DNA of 64,000 bases from Canibacter zhoujuaniae (GTDB taxonomy: Bacteria; Actinomycetota; Actinomycetes; Actinomycetales; Microbacteriaceae). The stretch is taken from contig NZ_JAAIKA010000001.1 in NCBI RefSeq assembly GCF_011752015.1, positions 124,001-188,000 of the forward strand, read 5' to 3'. The position numbers and the translations under genes are program-made. A model generated the notes under the pieces. That model was given only the letters and a program-made list of their open reading frames with translations, ran no database searches and was not told the origin of the DNA. Below are positions 1-9,842 of this stretch, in pieces; the first letter of the stretch is position 1, and each line of letters begins with the position of its first letter.

Positions 1-191
1 AGCTTGCGGCTGGCGAAATAGCTGATCTTGTGCTTGTGGATCCGGCCGGCACACGCTCATTTGGGGAACAGGATCTGCGCGGCCGCAGTGTGAACAGTCC
101 ATACCTTGGCATGGAGCTTCCAGCCAGGATTCACACAACAATCCGGCACGGTGTTATCACCTGCGATAACGGTGAGGTCGTAGACCTCTAA
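1..191 (+). CDS. pyrC: Dihydroorotase, C-terminal end (partial)
   Basis: Only the last 62 residues are present; the gene starts before the window. The visible tail has the dihydroorotase/amidohydrolase C-terminal pattern: a Gly-Glu-Ile-Ala-Asp-Leu-Val-Leu-Val-Asp segment, then an Asn-Ser-Pro-Tyr-Leu-Gly-Met stretch and a Thr-Ile-Arg-His-Gly strand near the end. Dihydroorotase closes carbamoyl-aspartate to dihydroorotate, the third step of UMP synthesis. The metal ligands are upstream and cannot be checked. Its TAA overlaps the ATG of the next gene by one base, so it heads a coupled pyrimidine operon with carAB and pyrF. The neighbourhood strongly supports the assignment. Confidence 0.85.
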   Translation, partial: LAAGEIADLVLVDPAGTRSFGEQDLRGRSVNSPYLGMELPARIHTTIRHGVITCDNGEVVDL

Positions 192-688
192 TGAACGGCT
201 ACAGCATTAATGTGATTGTGTGCGCTGGCATTGTGGTGCTGGCGCTTACAGGCATGTGGTTTGGGTGGCGCAAACGCAGCATCAGCGGCGAGGCGCTACC
301 GCGGTTTACCGGAACAATCGGTGAGCCGGTAAAAATTTTTGAGCGAGTTTTCTACGTCGTGACCACAGATGCAGCAGACCGTCGTGAACGAGTGCTGCCA
401 CCCGGTCTTAAATATCGAGGCTGGGCGAGGTTCGTAATCGCCGAATCGGGTGCGGTGCTCCAGGTCGCTGGCGAAGATCCGACCACTCTCGCACCGATTA
501 CTGGTGTATCGCTCACAGGAACATCTATCGCAAAAGCGGTGGAGGCCGCAGGTCTGGTGGTTATTTCCTGGGGTGAGCCAGACAAGAGAGTCGAAACTCA
601 TATTAGGTTTACAACAACTGAAGAGCAGGAAACAGCTGTTGCCCTGCTCGAAAACATCATAAAGAAGAAGGAAACCGTAGCGTGTTAG
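191..688 (+). CDS. PH-like domain membrane-anchored protein
   Basis: 165-aa protein with one N-terminal membrane segment (about residues 7-25) followed by a basic stop-transfer stretch and a compact cytoplasmic domain. This is the layout of the small protein found between pyrC and carA in many actinobacteria (the Rv1382-like family, often annotated PH-like or 'transporter'). The start ATG overlaps the pyrC stop (TAATG), and the gene overlaps the carA GTG start by 7 bp, so it is translationally coupled inside the pyrimidine operon. Its biochemical role is unknown. No catalytic motif is visible, and 'transporter' labels would not be supported by a single membrane helix. Confidence 0.75.
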   Translation: MNGYSINVIVCAGIVVLALTGMWFGWRKRSISGEALPRFTGTIGEPVKIFERVFYVVTTDAADRRERVLPPGLKYRGWARFVIAESGAVLQVAGEDPTTLAPITGVSLTGTSIAKAVEAAGLVVISWGEPDKRVETHIRFTTTEEQETAVALLENIIKKKETVAC

Positions 689-1923
689 AAACATTTGCTC
701 CTCCGGCTGAAACAGTTCCAAACGGAAAAGCCGTGCTAGTGCTAGCGGACGGAACCCGCTATGAGGGTCGTGCATACGGTGCTACGGGGCGCACTCTCGG
801 CGAGTTAGTGTTCACAACCGGGATGACCGGATACCAGGAAACCCTCACCGATCCGTCATACGCTGGCCAAATTGTGCTCATGACTGCGCCGCACATCGGT
901 AACACCGGTGCTAACAAAACAGATATGGAGTCGCGCAAAATTTGGGTTGCGGGTTTTGTTGTGCGTGACCCCGCGCGCCGGGTGTCAAACTATCGCGCTG
1001 AAAAGTCACTCGATGAGGAGCTAGTAGAAAACGGTATCGTTGGTATTTCTGGTGTTGATACGCGCGCAATAACCAGACACATTCGCTCTGTCGGATCGAT
1101 GAAAGCCGGTGTGTTTTCCGGTGCTGATTATGATCTAGATGCGGCCGAGCAGCTCGATATTGTGGTGGATCAGGAGCCAATGGCGGGCAAGAATCTATCT
1201 GCGGTTGTGACAACGCCGGAGCGCTACGAGGTAGCTGCCGCAGCTGAGGTCGAAAAAATTGGCACTATCGCCGTGCTCGATCTTGGTGTGAAGAGCGCTA
1301 CTATCAACTATCTTGCCGCACACGGATTCGATGTTGTGGTGCTCCCGGCGAGCACTACGGTGGAAGAAATAAAAGAGCTTGCTCCTGACGCGCTCTTTTA
1401 TTCAAACGGGCCGGGAGATCCTGCCGCGAGCGACGCACAGGTTGAGTTGCTGAAAGAGATGCTAAAGACCGGAATCCCATATTTTGGTATCTGCTTTGGT
1501 AATCAGCTGCTCGGCCGCGCGCTCGGCTTTGACACCTACAAGCTGCCGTTCGGGCACCGGGGTATTAATCAGCCGGTGCTTGATACGAAGACAGGTAAGG
1601 TGGAAATTACAGCGCAGAACCACGGTTTTGCGGTAGCTCTGACAGCCGACGGTGAGCACAACTCGCCAGCGGGTTTTGGTCGGGTGCGCGTCAGCCACGT
1701 CAGCCTTAACGATGATGTTGTAGAGGGCATTGAGTGCCTCGATATTCCTGCCTTCAGCGTGCAGTACCACCCAGAGGCGGCGAGCGGCCCACGCGATGCC
1801 TTCTACCTCTTTGACCGTTTCCGTCAGCTGGTGCTCGCCCGGCAGGGTCGTGCAGCAGATCCTGACACAGAATTCAAGCCAAACGTGAGTGTTCCAGCCG
1901 CAACCGAAAGCGAGAGCAAATAA
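682..1923 (+). CDS. carA: Carbamoyl-phosphate synthase small (glutaminase) subunit
   Basis: 413 aa. Hydrolyses glutamine and passes ammonia to CarB for carbamoyl phosphate, feeding pyrimidine and arginine synthesis in the cytoplasm. The N-terminal half has the CarA-specific domain (Thr-Gly-Met-Thr-Gly-Tyr-Gln-Glu motif near residue 50). The C-terminal class I amidotransferase domain has the nucleophile Cys271 in Gly-Ile-Cys-Phe-Gly-Asn-Gln, and His363/Glu365 in Tyr-His-Pro-Glu-Ala, so the catalytic triad is intact. Start is GTG, with a purine-rich AAGAAGGAAA ahead of it. It overlaps the preceding gene by 7 bp and its stop overlaps the carB ATG by one base. Confidence 0.97.
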   Translation: MLETFAPPAETVPNGKAVLVLADGTRYEGRAYGATGRTLGELVFTTGMTGYQETLTDPSYAGQIVLMTAPHIGNTGANKTDMESRKIWVAGFVVRDPARRVSNYRAEKSLDEELVENGIVGISGVDTRAITRHIRSVGSMKAGVFSGADYDLDAAEQLDIVVDQEPMAGKNLSAVVTTPERYEVAAAAEVEKIGTIAVLDLGVKSATINYLAAHGFDVVVLPASTTVEEIKELAPDALFYSNGPGDPAASDAQVELLKEMLKTGIPYFGICFGNQLLGRALGFDTYKLPFGHRGINQPVLDTKTGKVEITAQNHGFAVALTADGEHNSPAGFGRVRVSHVSLNDDVVEGIECLDIPAFSVQYHPEAASGPRDAFYLFDRFRQLVLARQGRAADPDTEFKPNVSVPAATESESK

Positions 1924-4900
1924 TGCCAAAGCGTCCCGACATTAATTCAGTTCTTGTTATCGGTTCTGGCCCGATCGTAATTGGCCAAGCGTGTGAGTTT
2001 GACTATTCAGGCACCCAGGCATGTCGTGTGCTGCGCAGCGAGGGCGTGCGAGTTATCCTCATTAACTCAAACCCCGCAACGATTATGACCGACCCGGATT
2101 TTGCCGATGCGACCTACGTTGAACCGATCACCCCAGAGGTTATCGAGTCAATCATTATTAAGGAAAAGCCGGATGCGATTCTGCCGACACTCGGTGGGCA
2201 GACCGCGCTGAACGCTGCAATCGAGCTGCACGAACGCGGCATTCTTGATAAACACGGTGTAGAGCTCATCGGAGCTAATGTTGAGGCAATTCAGCGTGGC
2301 GAAGATCGCCAGCTGTTTAAGGATCTTGTGCTCGCGGCCGGTGCTGATGTTGCGCGCTCAGCTATTGTGCACACACTTGAAGAAGCAAAAGAGGTGGCTA
2401 AAGATCTTGGCTACCCGCTTGTTGTGCGGCCCTCATTCACAATGGGTGGCCTGGGCTCTGGTTTCGCATACACTGAGGAAGATCTCGTGCGTATCGCAGG
2501 TGACGGACTGCACTACAGCCCAACCAGCGAAGTGCTGCTCGAGGAATCAATTCTCGGTTGGAAAGAGTACGAGCTCGAACTGATGCGAGACCAGGCTGAT
2601 AACACCGTTGTTGTGTGTTCAATTGAGAACGTAGATGCGGTTGGTGTGCACACAGGTGATTCAATTACCGTTGCACCAGCACTGACTCTCACCGACCGTG
2701 AGTTCCAAAACCTGCGCGATATCGGTATCGACATTATTCGTCGGGTTGGTGTTGACACCGGCGGGTGCAACATTCAGTTCGCAATCGATCCGCAGACCGG
2801 GCGCGTTATCGTCATTGAAATGAATCCGCGCGTCTCGCGCTCTTCAGCATTGGCATCGAAAGCAACCGGGTTCCCGATCGCTAAGATCGCTGCAAAGCTC
2901 GCAATCGGTTACCGTCTGGATGAGATTCCAAACGATATTACCCAAAAAACTCCGGCAAGCTTCGAGCCAACAATCGACTACATCGTTGTGAAGACGCCGC
3001 GCTTTGCCTTTGAGAAATTCCCGGCCGCTGACGACACCCTCACAACCACTATGAAGTCTGTCGGTGAGGCGATGGCTATCGGGCGCAACTTCACAACCGC
3101 GCTGCAGAAATCGCTACGCTCACTCGAAAAGCGTGGTTCATCATTCCACTGGGGCGCAGAGACTCGCTCAGTTGCAGAGCTTTTAGAGGAGATCAAACGC
3201 CCAACCGATGGTCGAATCATCGCAGTGCAGCAGGCGCTGCGTCTTGGCGCAAGCATCGCTGATGTTTATGCTGCCTGCGACATTGATCCGTGGTTCCTTG
3301 ACCAGATACAACTTATTAACGAAGTAGCAGAGCTGGTTAAGAGCGCACCGAAACTTGATGAAGAGGTGCTGCGTGAGGCGAAGAATCACGGTTTTAGTGA
3401 CGCACAGATAGCGCAGCTGCGCGGCTCAACTGAGGCTGAGATCCGCGGCCTTAGGCACGGTCTCGGCTTGCGTCCGGTGTTTAAAACCGTTGATACCTGT
3501 GCCGGTGAGTTTCCGGCGCTGACCCCATACCACTACAGCTCATATGATTTTGAGACTGAGGTTGCGCCGAGCGATCGCAAGAAAGTCATTATTCTAGGCT
3601 CCGGCCCCAACCGTATCGGGCAGGGCGTCGAGTTTGACTATTCGTGTGTGCACTCCTCGTTCGCGCTGAGTGAGGCGGGCTATGAGACTGTGATGGTCAA
3701 CTGCAACCCGGAGACCGTCTCAACCGACTACGACACTTCAGACAGGCTCTACTTTGAGCCGCTAACCCTTGAAGACGTGCTCGAAGTGATCCATGCCGAG
3801 CAGCAGTCTGGCGAGGTGCTCGGGGTTGTTGTGCAGCTCGGCGGCCAGACCGCTCTGGGCCTTGCGCAGCCGCTGAAAGACGCTGGTGTTCCGATTCTTG
3901 GCACCACTCCGGAGGCAATTGATCTTGCTGAGGAGCGCGGGGCGTTTGGTGAGATCCTTGAGCAGGCGGGGCTTCTCGCGCCACGCCACGGCACCGCCAC
4001 AACTGAGGCGGGGGCAATTAAGGTTGCTGAAGAAATCGGATACCCTGTGCTGGTGCGGCCGTCATTCGTGCTCGGCGGGCGCGGCATGGAAATTATTTAC
4101 TCAACCGCGGGGCTGCAAGACTACTTTGCGCGCATTAAAGAACACGCTCTGGTGGGCCCTGGGCATCCACTGCTGGTTGATCACTTCCTTGATGACGCTA
4201 CCGAAATTGACGTTGATGCGCTCTTTGACGGTGAAACCCTTTACATGGGTGGTGTGATGGAGCACATCGAAGAGGCGGGTGTGCACTCAGGCGACTCAAG
4301 CTGCACCCTGCCGCCGGTCACCCTCGGACACGGTCAGATTCAGGAGGTGCGTCGGGCAACGGAAGCAATCGCACGCGGTATTGGTGTGCGCGGTCTTTTG
4401 AATGTGCAGTTTGCGATCGCACAGGGTCAGCTGTTTGTGATTGAGGCAAACCCGCGTGCCAGCCGCACAGTGCCGTTTGTTTCTAAGGCGCTGGGTATTC
4501 CACTGGCGAAGGCGGCTGCACGCATTATGGCGGGGGAGAGCATCGCTGATCTCATAGCCTGCGGATTGCTGCCGGAGAAGGACGGCGCTAACGCTCCGAT
4601 TGATGCGCCTGTCGCGGTGAAAGAAGCGGTGCTACCGTTTAAGCGCTTCCGGCGCGCCGATGGGAAGAGCGTTGACTCCCTGCTCGGCCCAGAAATGCGC
4701 TCAACTGGTGAGGTTATGGGGATGGATCGCGATTTCCCGACCGCGTTTGCAAAAGCGCAGACTGCAGCAGGAAGCGCGCTCCCAATGAGCGGCACAGTGT
4801 TTATCTCTGTTGCGGATCGCGATAAACGGGAGATCGTGCTGAGTGCCCGCTGCCTGCACGAAATGGGATTCAAGATTTTGGCTACCCAAGGCACCCAGGT

Positions 4901-5213
4901 TGTGCTTGCGCGAAACGGGGTGCCCGCCCAGACAGTGCGGAAGGTTTCTCAGAGTAAATCTGATGCGCCTGATATCGTGCAGTTAATAGAGCGTAACGAG
5001 GTTGATATGGTGATCAACACCCCAAGCGGCCAGGCAGAACGCGCAGACGGCTACGAGATTCGTGCTGCGACAGTAACCGCCGATAAGCCGATCTTCACAA
5101 CAGCGTCTGAGCTGTCTGCTGCGGTGTCAGCCCTTGGAGCGCAGCAGAAACCGTTCGACGTGATGTCCCTGCAGGAATACGAAGCAGAACGCCAAGCGAA
5201 ACGAGGCGCCTAA
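1923..5213 (+). CDS. carB: Carbamoyl-phosphate synthase large subunit
   Basis: 1096 aa, the usual full length. It uses ammonia from CarA, bicarbonate and two ATP to make carbamoyl phosphate. The internal duplication is visible: the first half starts with Gly-Ser-Gly-Pro-Ile-Val-Ile-Gly-Gln and the second half repeats Gly-Ser-Gly-Pro-Asn-Arg-Ile-Gly-Gln near residue 560. Each half carries an ATP-grasp domain with Arg-Pro-Ser-Phe and Glu-Met/Ala-Asn-Pro-Arg motifs. The final roughly 150 residues form the methylglyoxal-synthase-like regulatory domain that binds allosteric effectors in this family. Translationally coupled to carA (TAATG); pyrF starts 1 bp after its stop. Confidence 0.98.
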   Translation: MPKRPDINSVLVIGSGPIVIGQACEFDYSGTQACRVLRSEGVRVILINSNPATIMTDPDFADATYVEPITPEVIESIIIKEKPDAILPTLGGQTALNAAIELHERGILDKHGVELIGANVEAIQRGEDRQLFKDLVLAAGADVARSAIVHTLEEAKEVAKDLGYPLVVRPSFTMGGLGSGFAYTEEDLVRIAGDGLHYSPTSEVLLEESILGWKEYELELMRDQADNTVVVCSIENVDAVGVHTGDSITVAPALTLTDREFQNLRDIGIDIIRRVGVDTGGCNIQFAIDPQTGRVIVIEMNPRVSRSSALASKATGFPIAKIAAKLAIGYRLDEIPNDITQKTPASFEPTIDYIVVKTPRFAFEKFPAADDTLTTTMKSVGEAMAIGRNFTTALQKSLRSLEKRGSSFHWGAETRSVAELLEEIKRPTDGRIIAVQQALRLGASIADVYAACDIDPWFLDQIQLINEVAELVKSAPKLDEEVLREAKNHGFSDAQIAQLRGSTEAEIRGLRHGLGLRPVFKTVDTCAGEFPALTPYHYSSYDFETEVAPSDRKKVIILGSGPNRIGQGVEFDYSCVHSSFALSEAGYETVMVNCNPETVSTDYDTSDRLYFEPLTLEDVLEVIHAEQQSGEVLGVVVQLGGQTALGLAQPLKDAGVPILGTTPEAIDLAEERGAFGEILEQAGLLAPRHGTATTEAGAIKVAEEIGYPVLVRPSFVLGGRGMEIIYSTAGLQDYFARIKEHALVGPGHPLLVDHFLDDATEIDVDALFDGETLYMGGVMEHIEEAGVHSGDSSCTLPPVTLGHGQIQEVRRATEAIARGIGVRGLLNVQFAIAQGQLFVIEANPRASRTVPFVSKALGIPLAKAAARIMAGESIADLIACGLLPEKDGANAPIDAPVAVKEAVLPFKRFRRADGKSVDSLLGPEMRSTGEVMGMDRDFPTAFAKAQTAAGSALPMSGTVFISVADRDKREIVLSARCLHEMGFKILATQGTQVVLARNGVPAQTVRKVSQSKSDAPDIVQLIERNEVDMVINTPSGQAERADGYEIRAATVTADKPIFTTASELSAAVSALGAQQKPFDVMSLQEYEAERQAKRGA

Positions 5214-5214
5214 A

Positions 5215-6072
5215 GTGACGTTTGTGCAAGCGCTAGCTGCCGGGCTTAAGCAGGGCAAGCATCTTTGTGTCGGCATCGATCCGCACCGTTTTCTCTTACA
5301 AGAGTGGGGGCTTAACGATACCGCACAGGGTGCCTGCGACTTCGGGCTTCGGGTGGTTGAGGCAGCCGCTGGAGCTGCTGTCGCAGTGAAACCACAAATT
5401 GCTTTCTTTGAGCGGTTTGGCAGCGCTGGCTATCGCGCACTCGAACAGGTATTTGCTGCCGCGCGAGAAGCGGGTTTACCGATTATCGCCGATGTTAAGC
5501 GCGGGGATATCGGATCAACATTCGCAGCATATGCGGAAGCATGGCTGCTGCCGGGCAGCCCGCTCGAAGCAGATGCAATGACCGCTGTTGCTTATCAGGG
5601 GTTCGGATCGCTTAACGGCGGGCTGGAACTTGTGCGAGAGCACGGCAAGGGGCTTTTTGTGCTGGCCGCAACCAGCAACCCTGAAGCACGAACCCTGCAA
5701 CAGGCGCGCCGTGCTGACAATTTAACCGTTGCGTCGAGTATTGTGCGTGAGGCGCAGCAGTTTAATGCCGCTGATGAGCTTGCTCTAACAGCCGGTGTGG
5801 GTGCGGTTGGTGTTGTGTTGGGTGCCACACTGCAGCTGGCGGATTTTGAGATTGATACCGCGCTGTCACGTGGAGAGCATCCCATCCTACCTATTTTGGC
5901 GCCGGGATTTGGGGCCCAAGGTGCAAAACTCGAGCGAGCAAAAGATATTTTTGGCTCTCTTGCGGAGGGGCTTATTTCAAACGAGTCACGTGGTGTGCTC
6001 GCGGGAGATCCCGACAGACTGGCCGAGCGGGTGCGGGTGCGTGCAGCTGAGGTAGGGGAGGCGCTGAGTTAA
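5215..6072 (+). CDS. pyrF: Orotidine-5'-phosphate decarboxylase (type 2)
   Basis: 285 aa, matching the longer actinobacterial PyrF subfamily rather than the roughly 230-aa type. Converts OMP to UMP. The catalytic Asp-Val-Lys-Arg-Gly-Asp-Ile-Gly-Ser motif is present (Asp93, Lys95, Asp98). An N-terminal Cys-Val-Gly-Ile-Asp-Pro and a C-terminal Leu-Ala-Pro-Gly-Phe-Gly-Ala-Gln phosphate loop flank it. Start is GTG one base after the carB stop, so expression is coupled within the pyrimidine operon. gmk follows 1 bp after the stop, so UMP and GMP steps are co-transcribed. Confidence 0.96.
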   Translation: MTFVQALAAGLKQGKHLCVGIDPHRFLLQEWGLNDTAQGACDFGLRVVEAAAGAAVAVKPQIAFFERFGSAGYRALEQVFAAAREAGLPIIADVKRGDIGSTFAAYAEAWLLPGSPLEADAMTAVAYQGFGSLNGGLELVREHGKGLFVLAATSNPEARTLQQARRADNLTVASSIVREAQQFNAADELALTAGVGAVGVVLGATLQLADFEIDTALSRGEHPILPILAPGFGAQGAKLERAKDIFGSLAEGLISNESRGVLAGDPDRLAERVRVRAAEVGEALS

Positions 6073-6073
6073 A

Positions 6074-6946
6074 ATGCAGATGCCAGAAGTTGATCGGAAA
6101 GCTGCGAGCAGAGCGGCGGTTGCAGCGCGTCAAGCGCGTGCTGAATTGAAACAGCAGATGGTGACCGGTGAGATAAGCGAGTTGCGCGTGCTGCAGCTGG
6201 CTGGGCAGGGAAATGCTGCGGCTGCAAGTCTGCGCGTTACCGAATTTTTGATGGCCCTGCCCGCAATCGGCAGAGTCAAAGCTGAGCGTGTGCTCAACCA
6301 GCTGCAAATTTCACCGCGCAAACGCCTTGGTGGGCTTGGCAGACTGCAGCAGCAGCGGCTGACTGCGTGGCTGTCTGAGCGCGCTGGGATCCGCAAAGCA
6401 CCACCCCTAACCGTGCTTGCCGGGCCAACCGCCGTGGGTAAGGGCACAGTTGTTTCCTACATCAAAGAAAACTACCCTGAGGTAAAGCTGTCGGTCTCCG
6501 CAACAACCAGACCTGCGCGCCCGGGTGAAATACACGGTGAACACTATTTCTTTGTTAGTAACGAAGATTTTGACCGGATGCTGGCCAATAATGAGCTGTT
6601 GGAATGGGCGACAGTGCACGGCACACATCGTTATGGCACGCCGCGCAAACCGATTGAAGAGGCAGCTGCAGCAGGATTTCTCGTGCTGCTTGAGATCGAT
6701 CTGCAGGGAGCGCGGCAGGTGCGCAAAGCAGAACCAGCGGCACGATTGGTGTTTCTAAAACCGCCCAGCTGGGAAGAGCTCGTGCGGCGTCTTACAGGTC
6801 GCGGCACAGAGGGTAAAGAGGAGCAGGAGCGGCGGCTAGCTACAGCTCGTGTAGAGCTTGCAGCAGCACAAGAATTTGACGTAGAGATAGTAAACGATGA
6901 GGTTGCACGCGCGGCTGAAGAGCTTGTGCGTGTGATGCGTGGTTAG
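6074..6946 (+). CDS. gmk: Guanylate kinase with N-terminal actinobacterial IHF (mIHF) domain
   Basis: 290 aa, roughly 100 longer than ordinary guanylate kinase. Residues about 8-98 match the actinobacterial integration host factor pattern: a basic helix rich in Ala/Arg, then [13 protein letters not shown] (a helix-two-turn-helix DNA-binding element) and Gly-Gly-Leu-Gly-Arg-Leu. Residues about 105-290 are the kinase, with a P-loop Gly-Pro-Thr-Ala-Val-Gly-Lys (Lys123), Thr-Thr-Arg-Pro-Ala-Arg-Pro-Gly-Glu and Glu-Ile-Asp-Leu-Gln-Gly. In many actinobacteria mihF and gmk are separate neighbouring genes; here they are one reading frame. It phosphorylates GMP to GDP; the fused domain would add DNA binding (inference). 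Confidence 0.93.
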   Translation: MQMPEVDRKAASRAAVAARQARAELKQQMVTGEISELRVLQLAGQGNAAAASLRVTEFLMALPAIGRVKAERVLNQLQISPRKRLGGLGRLQQQRLTAWLSERAGIRKAPPLTVLAGPTAVGKGTVVSYIKENYPEVKLSVSATTRPARPGEIHGEHYFFVSNEDFDRMLANNELLEWATVHGTHRYGTPRKPIEEAAAAGFLVLLEIDLQGARQVRKAEPAARLVFLKPPSWEELVRRLTGRGTEGKEEQERRLATARVELAAAQEFDVEIVNDEVARAAEELVRVMRG

Positions 6947-6954
6947 GCTCGATT

Positions 6955-7869
6955 TTGGAATCAACGCTTGCATTCAGCGGTCTACAGTTACTGGGTATTC
7001 CCATTGCGCTTGCCGGTGCAGTGCTGATGTCTATTGGCACCCAGTATCAGTCGATAGGTCTTAATAAAGTAGAGCGGATTACCCGCAAAAGCGCTTCCTC
7101 TGGCCTGTCAGGCGCACACTTAGGGCAGCTGCTGCGCAGACCGAGCTGGCTTTTCGGAACAGGAGCGCTTGGGCTTGCTGTGGGTCTGCAAATGGTTGCT
7201 CTTGCGCTGTCTCCGCTGATCGTGGTGCAACCGCTTGGCGTTGTTGCGCTGGTTGTGACGGCGGTCTTGAACGCAAAATTTACGGGTGTGGTTATTCCCA
7301 AACGCGTCAGAGTTGCTATTTCCTTTTGTGTGCTGGGGATTTTTGTGTTCGTTGCGACGGCGGCGATGACCGCTCACGACGTGCAGGTCTCTGAGATGCA
7401 GCTCATTATCATTTTGGTGATTTTTGCGGTTGTTGTAGCCTCCCTTGTGTCAGCATTCATTGCGCTGAGACACCGGCCGAACGCACTGCTCTATATTGTC
7501 GGGGCCGGTATTCTCTACGGTTTTGTTGCAACTTTTGCGAAGACCGTGATTTCTCGAATTCAACAGGGAGAGTTTGGTTTTCTCACGTGGCTTGCCTTGG
7601 GAGCGCTTATCTTGGGGGCTGTTTTAGGCATGATCTATGTGCAGAATGCGCACTCATCCGGGCCGCCCGATCTGGTTATTGCAGGTCTTACCGTGATAGA
7701 CCCGATTGTCGCTGTGCTAATCGGGATTATTGTGCTCGGCGAGGCGCAGCATGCGCCAATCTGGGCGGCACTAATTTTTTCCATATCGGGGCTTATCGCA
7801 ATGCTCGGAGTTTTTGGCATAGCAAAGTTCCATCCCCAGGTTGGTAAGGATGCACTGCAGGACGATTAG
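6955..7869 (+). CDS. DMT-superfamily (multidrug/NIPA-like) membrane protein
   Basis: 304-aa integral membrane protein with about nine hydrophobic segments spread over its whole length. The layout, with a Val-Val-Gln-Pro-Leu-Gly-Val motif after the third segment and a Val-Ile-Asp-Pro-Ile-Val-Ala-Val-Leu-Ile-Gly stretch near residue 245, resembles DMT-family permeases annotated as multidrug DMT transporters in actinobacteria. The substrate is unknown. TTG is used as the start 8 bp after gmk; the ribosome-binding site is weak and a later start is possible. It is on the same strand as the pyrimidine operon and may be its last gene. Confidence 0.7.
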   Translation: MESTLAFSGLQLLGIPIALAGAVLMSIGTQYQSIGLNKVERITRKSASSGLSGAHLGQLLRRPSWLFGTGALGLAVGLQMVALALSPLIVVQPLGVVALVVTAVLNAKFTGVVIPKRVRVAISFCVLGIFVFVATAAMTAHDVQVSEMQLIIILVIFAVVVASLVSAFIALRHRPNALLYIVGAGILYGFVATFAKTVISRIQQGEFGFLTWLALGALILGAVLGMIYVQNAHSSGPPDLVIAGLTVIDPIVAVLIGIIVLGEAQHAPIWAALIFSISGLIAMLGVFGIAKFHPQVGKDALQDD

Positions 7870-7948
7870 AGAGCTCGAATATGCTCGGCTGCTGCAACCA
7901 AAAACACCCGACATGGAATTTAGGTGCACCACATAAAGCTGCTGTTTG

Positions 7949-8022
7949 TAGGGCGTGCGGGGCTTGAACCCGCGACCCAAGGATTATGAGTCCTTTGCTC
8001 TGACCAACTGAGCTAACGCCCC
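7949..8022 (-). tRNA. tRNA with CAU anticodon (elongator Met or Ile2)
   Basis: 74-nt cloverleaf on the minus strand: acceptor GGGGCGT, D-arm TAGCTCAGTTGGTCAGAGC, anticodon loop CTCATAA (anticodon CAT), T-arm GCGGGTTCAAGCCCCGC, and 3' strand ACGCCCT with discriminator A. The 3' CCA is not encoded. The first acceptor pair is G1-U72. It is not the initiator, which has a mismatched 1-72 pair and three G-C pairs in the anticodon stem. From sequence alone an elongator tRNA-Met cannot be told from a lysidine-modified tRNA-Ile2. Confidence 0.9.
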
Positions 8023-8160
8023 AACCGGAACGTTTTGAAAAACGCACCTCGATAATAGTAGCGCAAAATTAATATTACGCAGCGTCAGGCTAGTGGGGTT
8101 TCAATAAATAAAGTAAATTAATTGTTGATCGTGTCACTGGAGTTTCAAAGGAGAGCAGGA

Positions 8161-8886
8161 TTGAAAATATTGGTAGTGGAACACCAAGAAAACTGTCGTG
8201 TTCACATGCTGGGCAAGGCTTTGAGAAGCGCCGGTGCCGAGCTTAAGACAGTTGGTCCTGGTGCTGGTAGAGAGCTACCGGAAACTCTTGCCGAGTGTGA
8301 CGCGCTGATTGTGATGGGTGGCACCCCAGGGCCGAGCGAATTTGATAAAGCGCCGTGGTTAAAACAAACACACAAACTGGTTAAGGAAGCACTCGAGAAG
8401 AATATTCCATACCTGGGAGTTTGTCTTGGTGGGCAGATCCTGGCCGAAGCCGCAGGCGGCAAAGTTAACGAGGCTAAGACACCCGAGATCGGTATTCATG
8501 AAGTTCGTGTGAATAGTGCCGGCGCAAACGATCCGCTCATTTCAGTGCTTAACACCCGCAAAGAACCTCTAGAAGCTATGCAGTGGCATTTTCTTGAGGT
8601 GACAGAACTACCCCCAAACGCTGTCACTCTAATGGAGAGCGATAACTGTGAGGTTGAAGCATTCCGAGTGGGTGAGAGCGCATGGGGCCTCCAATTTCAC
8701 CCAGAAGCTAACAGCGAATCAGCTGCAGCTTGGGCTGCTGAACCGGGTGCTGACGAAGATCTCAAACAGCACACCCAGCAAACCCCAGAGCAGCTGGTGC
8801 AGGAAGTGACTGAGAAAGACACTGAGCTCGAAGAACGCTGGAACACCCTTGCCTTAAAATGGCTAGAGATCGCTAAAGAAAACTAA
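8161..8886 (+). CDS. Class I glutamine amidotransferase-like protein
   Basis: 241 aa from the TTG at 8161, chosen because an AAAGGAG ribosome-binding site sits 7 nt upstream and the protein then begins Met-Lys-Ile-Leu-Val-Val-Glu; a longer in-frame start at 8122 adds 13 residues of no family character. The domain has the nucleophile Cys88 in Gly-Val-Cys-Leu-Gly-Gly-Gln and the His180/Glu182 pair in Phe-His-Pro-Glu-Ala, so the Cys-His-Glu triad is complete. It belongs to the stand-alone GMP-synthase-like amidotransferase group. No synthase partner lies nearby, so the ammonia acceptor is unknown. Monocistronic between the tRNA and the sugar transporter. Confidence 0.85.
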   Translation: MKILVVEHQENCRVHMLGKALRSAGAELKTVGPGAGRELPETLAECDALIVMGGTPGPSEFDKAPWLKQTHKLVKEALEKNIPYLGVCLGGQILAEAAGGKVNEAKTPEIGIHEVRVNSAGANDPLISVLNTRKEPLEAMQWHFLEVTELPPNAVTLMESDNCEVEAFRVGESAWGLQFHPEANSESAAAWAAEPGADEDLKQHTQQTPEQLVQEVTEKDTELEERWNTLALKWLEIAKEN

Positions 8887-8938
8887 AATCTCAATAACGC
8901 CGACAGCGAACCCACAAAATATTAAGGTCAGCCGCCAA

Positions 8939-8951
8939 TAAGATAGCAGTT
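8939..8951 (+). promoter_or_regulatory. -10 box of a leaderless promoter for the sugar permease operon
   Basis: TAAGAT at 8939-8944 is followed by exactly 7 nt and then the ATG of the first permease, and no Shine-Dalgarno sequence fits. This is the geometry expected when transcription starts at the start codon. No strong -35 is visible. Confidence 0.55.
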
Positions 8952-9842
8952 ATGAAATCAGCCCGCACACTCAACGCGCAGCGCCGCATTGAGTCTACTG
9001 TTGGCTACACATTTCTAGCACCGAGCCTAATTGCGCTGTTTCTGTTTCTGATTGCCCCAATCTTTCTGATTATCTGGCTCAGCTTTCACGAATGGAACCT
9101 GTTAGGGCCTATCACTTTTGTCGGCTTCGACAACTATGAGTGGCTGTTTAGCAACAGCACCCTGTGGCGCTCACTCGGGATCACGATCCTGTTTGTGGCA
9201 TTGGTGATCCCGATCCAAACCTGTCTTGGCCTGCTTGTCGCGTTCGCAATGCGACGCAACCTGCCGGGCACAGTGTGGCTGCGGGTGTTGATCTTAATGC
9301 CCTGGGTGAGTGCTCCGCTTGCTGTCGGTGTTATTTGGCGCTGGATTCTCGGTTACTCTGACGGCATTCTAAATCAGCTGCTGGGGCAGCGGATTGACTG
9401 GCTCAACGACCCCTCACTTGCGCTTCCTGCGGTGGCCACTGTCGCTGTGTGGCAGTCAGTAGGATACGTTGCGCTATTTTTCTACGCCGGGCTGGAGGCT
9501 ATAGATCCGCAGGTTTATGATGCAGCGATGCTTGATGGGGCAGGCCCGATACGCACCCTGTGGTCGGTGACGCTGCCGCTTTTGCGCCCGACTATGTTCT
9601 TTGTGCTCGCCACAGGAGTAATCTCTAGCTTTCAAGTTTTCGACATAGCTTATGCGCTCACCCCGAACGGTGGCCCCCGCGGAACGACTGATGTTATCGC
9701 AGGCCGTATTTATTACGAAGCGTTCGAAAAATTCTCAGTGGGTCACGCATCCGTGATGGCTCTGATTCTGATGTTGATTCTGGTGCTGATAACGGTAGGG
9801 CAGCAGCAGTATTTTGCGCGGAGGACGAGCTATGCAAACTAA
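8952..9842 (+). CDS. Sugar ABC transporter permease (MalF/UgpA-type, CUT1)
   Basis: 296-aa inner-membrane permease with six predicted helices; the first lies at about residues 18-40. The EAA loop that docks onto the ATPase is clear near residues 193-216 (Asp-Ala-Ala-Met-Leu-Asp-Gly-Ala-Gly, then Pro-Leu-Leu-Arg-Pro). This is the first gene of a three-gene carbohydrate uptake set: two permeases and a lipoprotein. The second permease overlaps it by 11 bp. The ATG directly follows a -10 box, so the mRNA is probably leaderless. The transported sugar cannot be told from sequence. Confidence 0.92.
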   Translation: MKSARTLNAQRRIESTVGYTFLAPSLIALFLFLIAPIFLIIWLSFHEWNLLGPITFVGFDNYEWLFSNSTLWRSLGITILFVALVIPIQTCLGLLVAFAMRRNLPGTVWLRVLILMPWVSAPLAVGVIWRWILGYSDGILNQLLGQRIDWLNDPSLALPAVATVAVWQSVGYVALFFYAGLEAIDPQVYDAAMLDGAGPIRTLWSVTLPLLRPTMFFVLATGVISSFQVFDIAYALTPNGGPRGTTDVIAGRIYYEAFEKFSVGHASVMALILMLILVLITVGQQQYFARRTSYAN

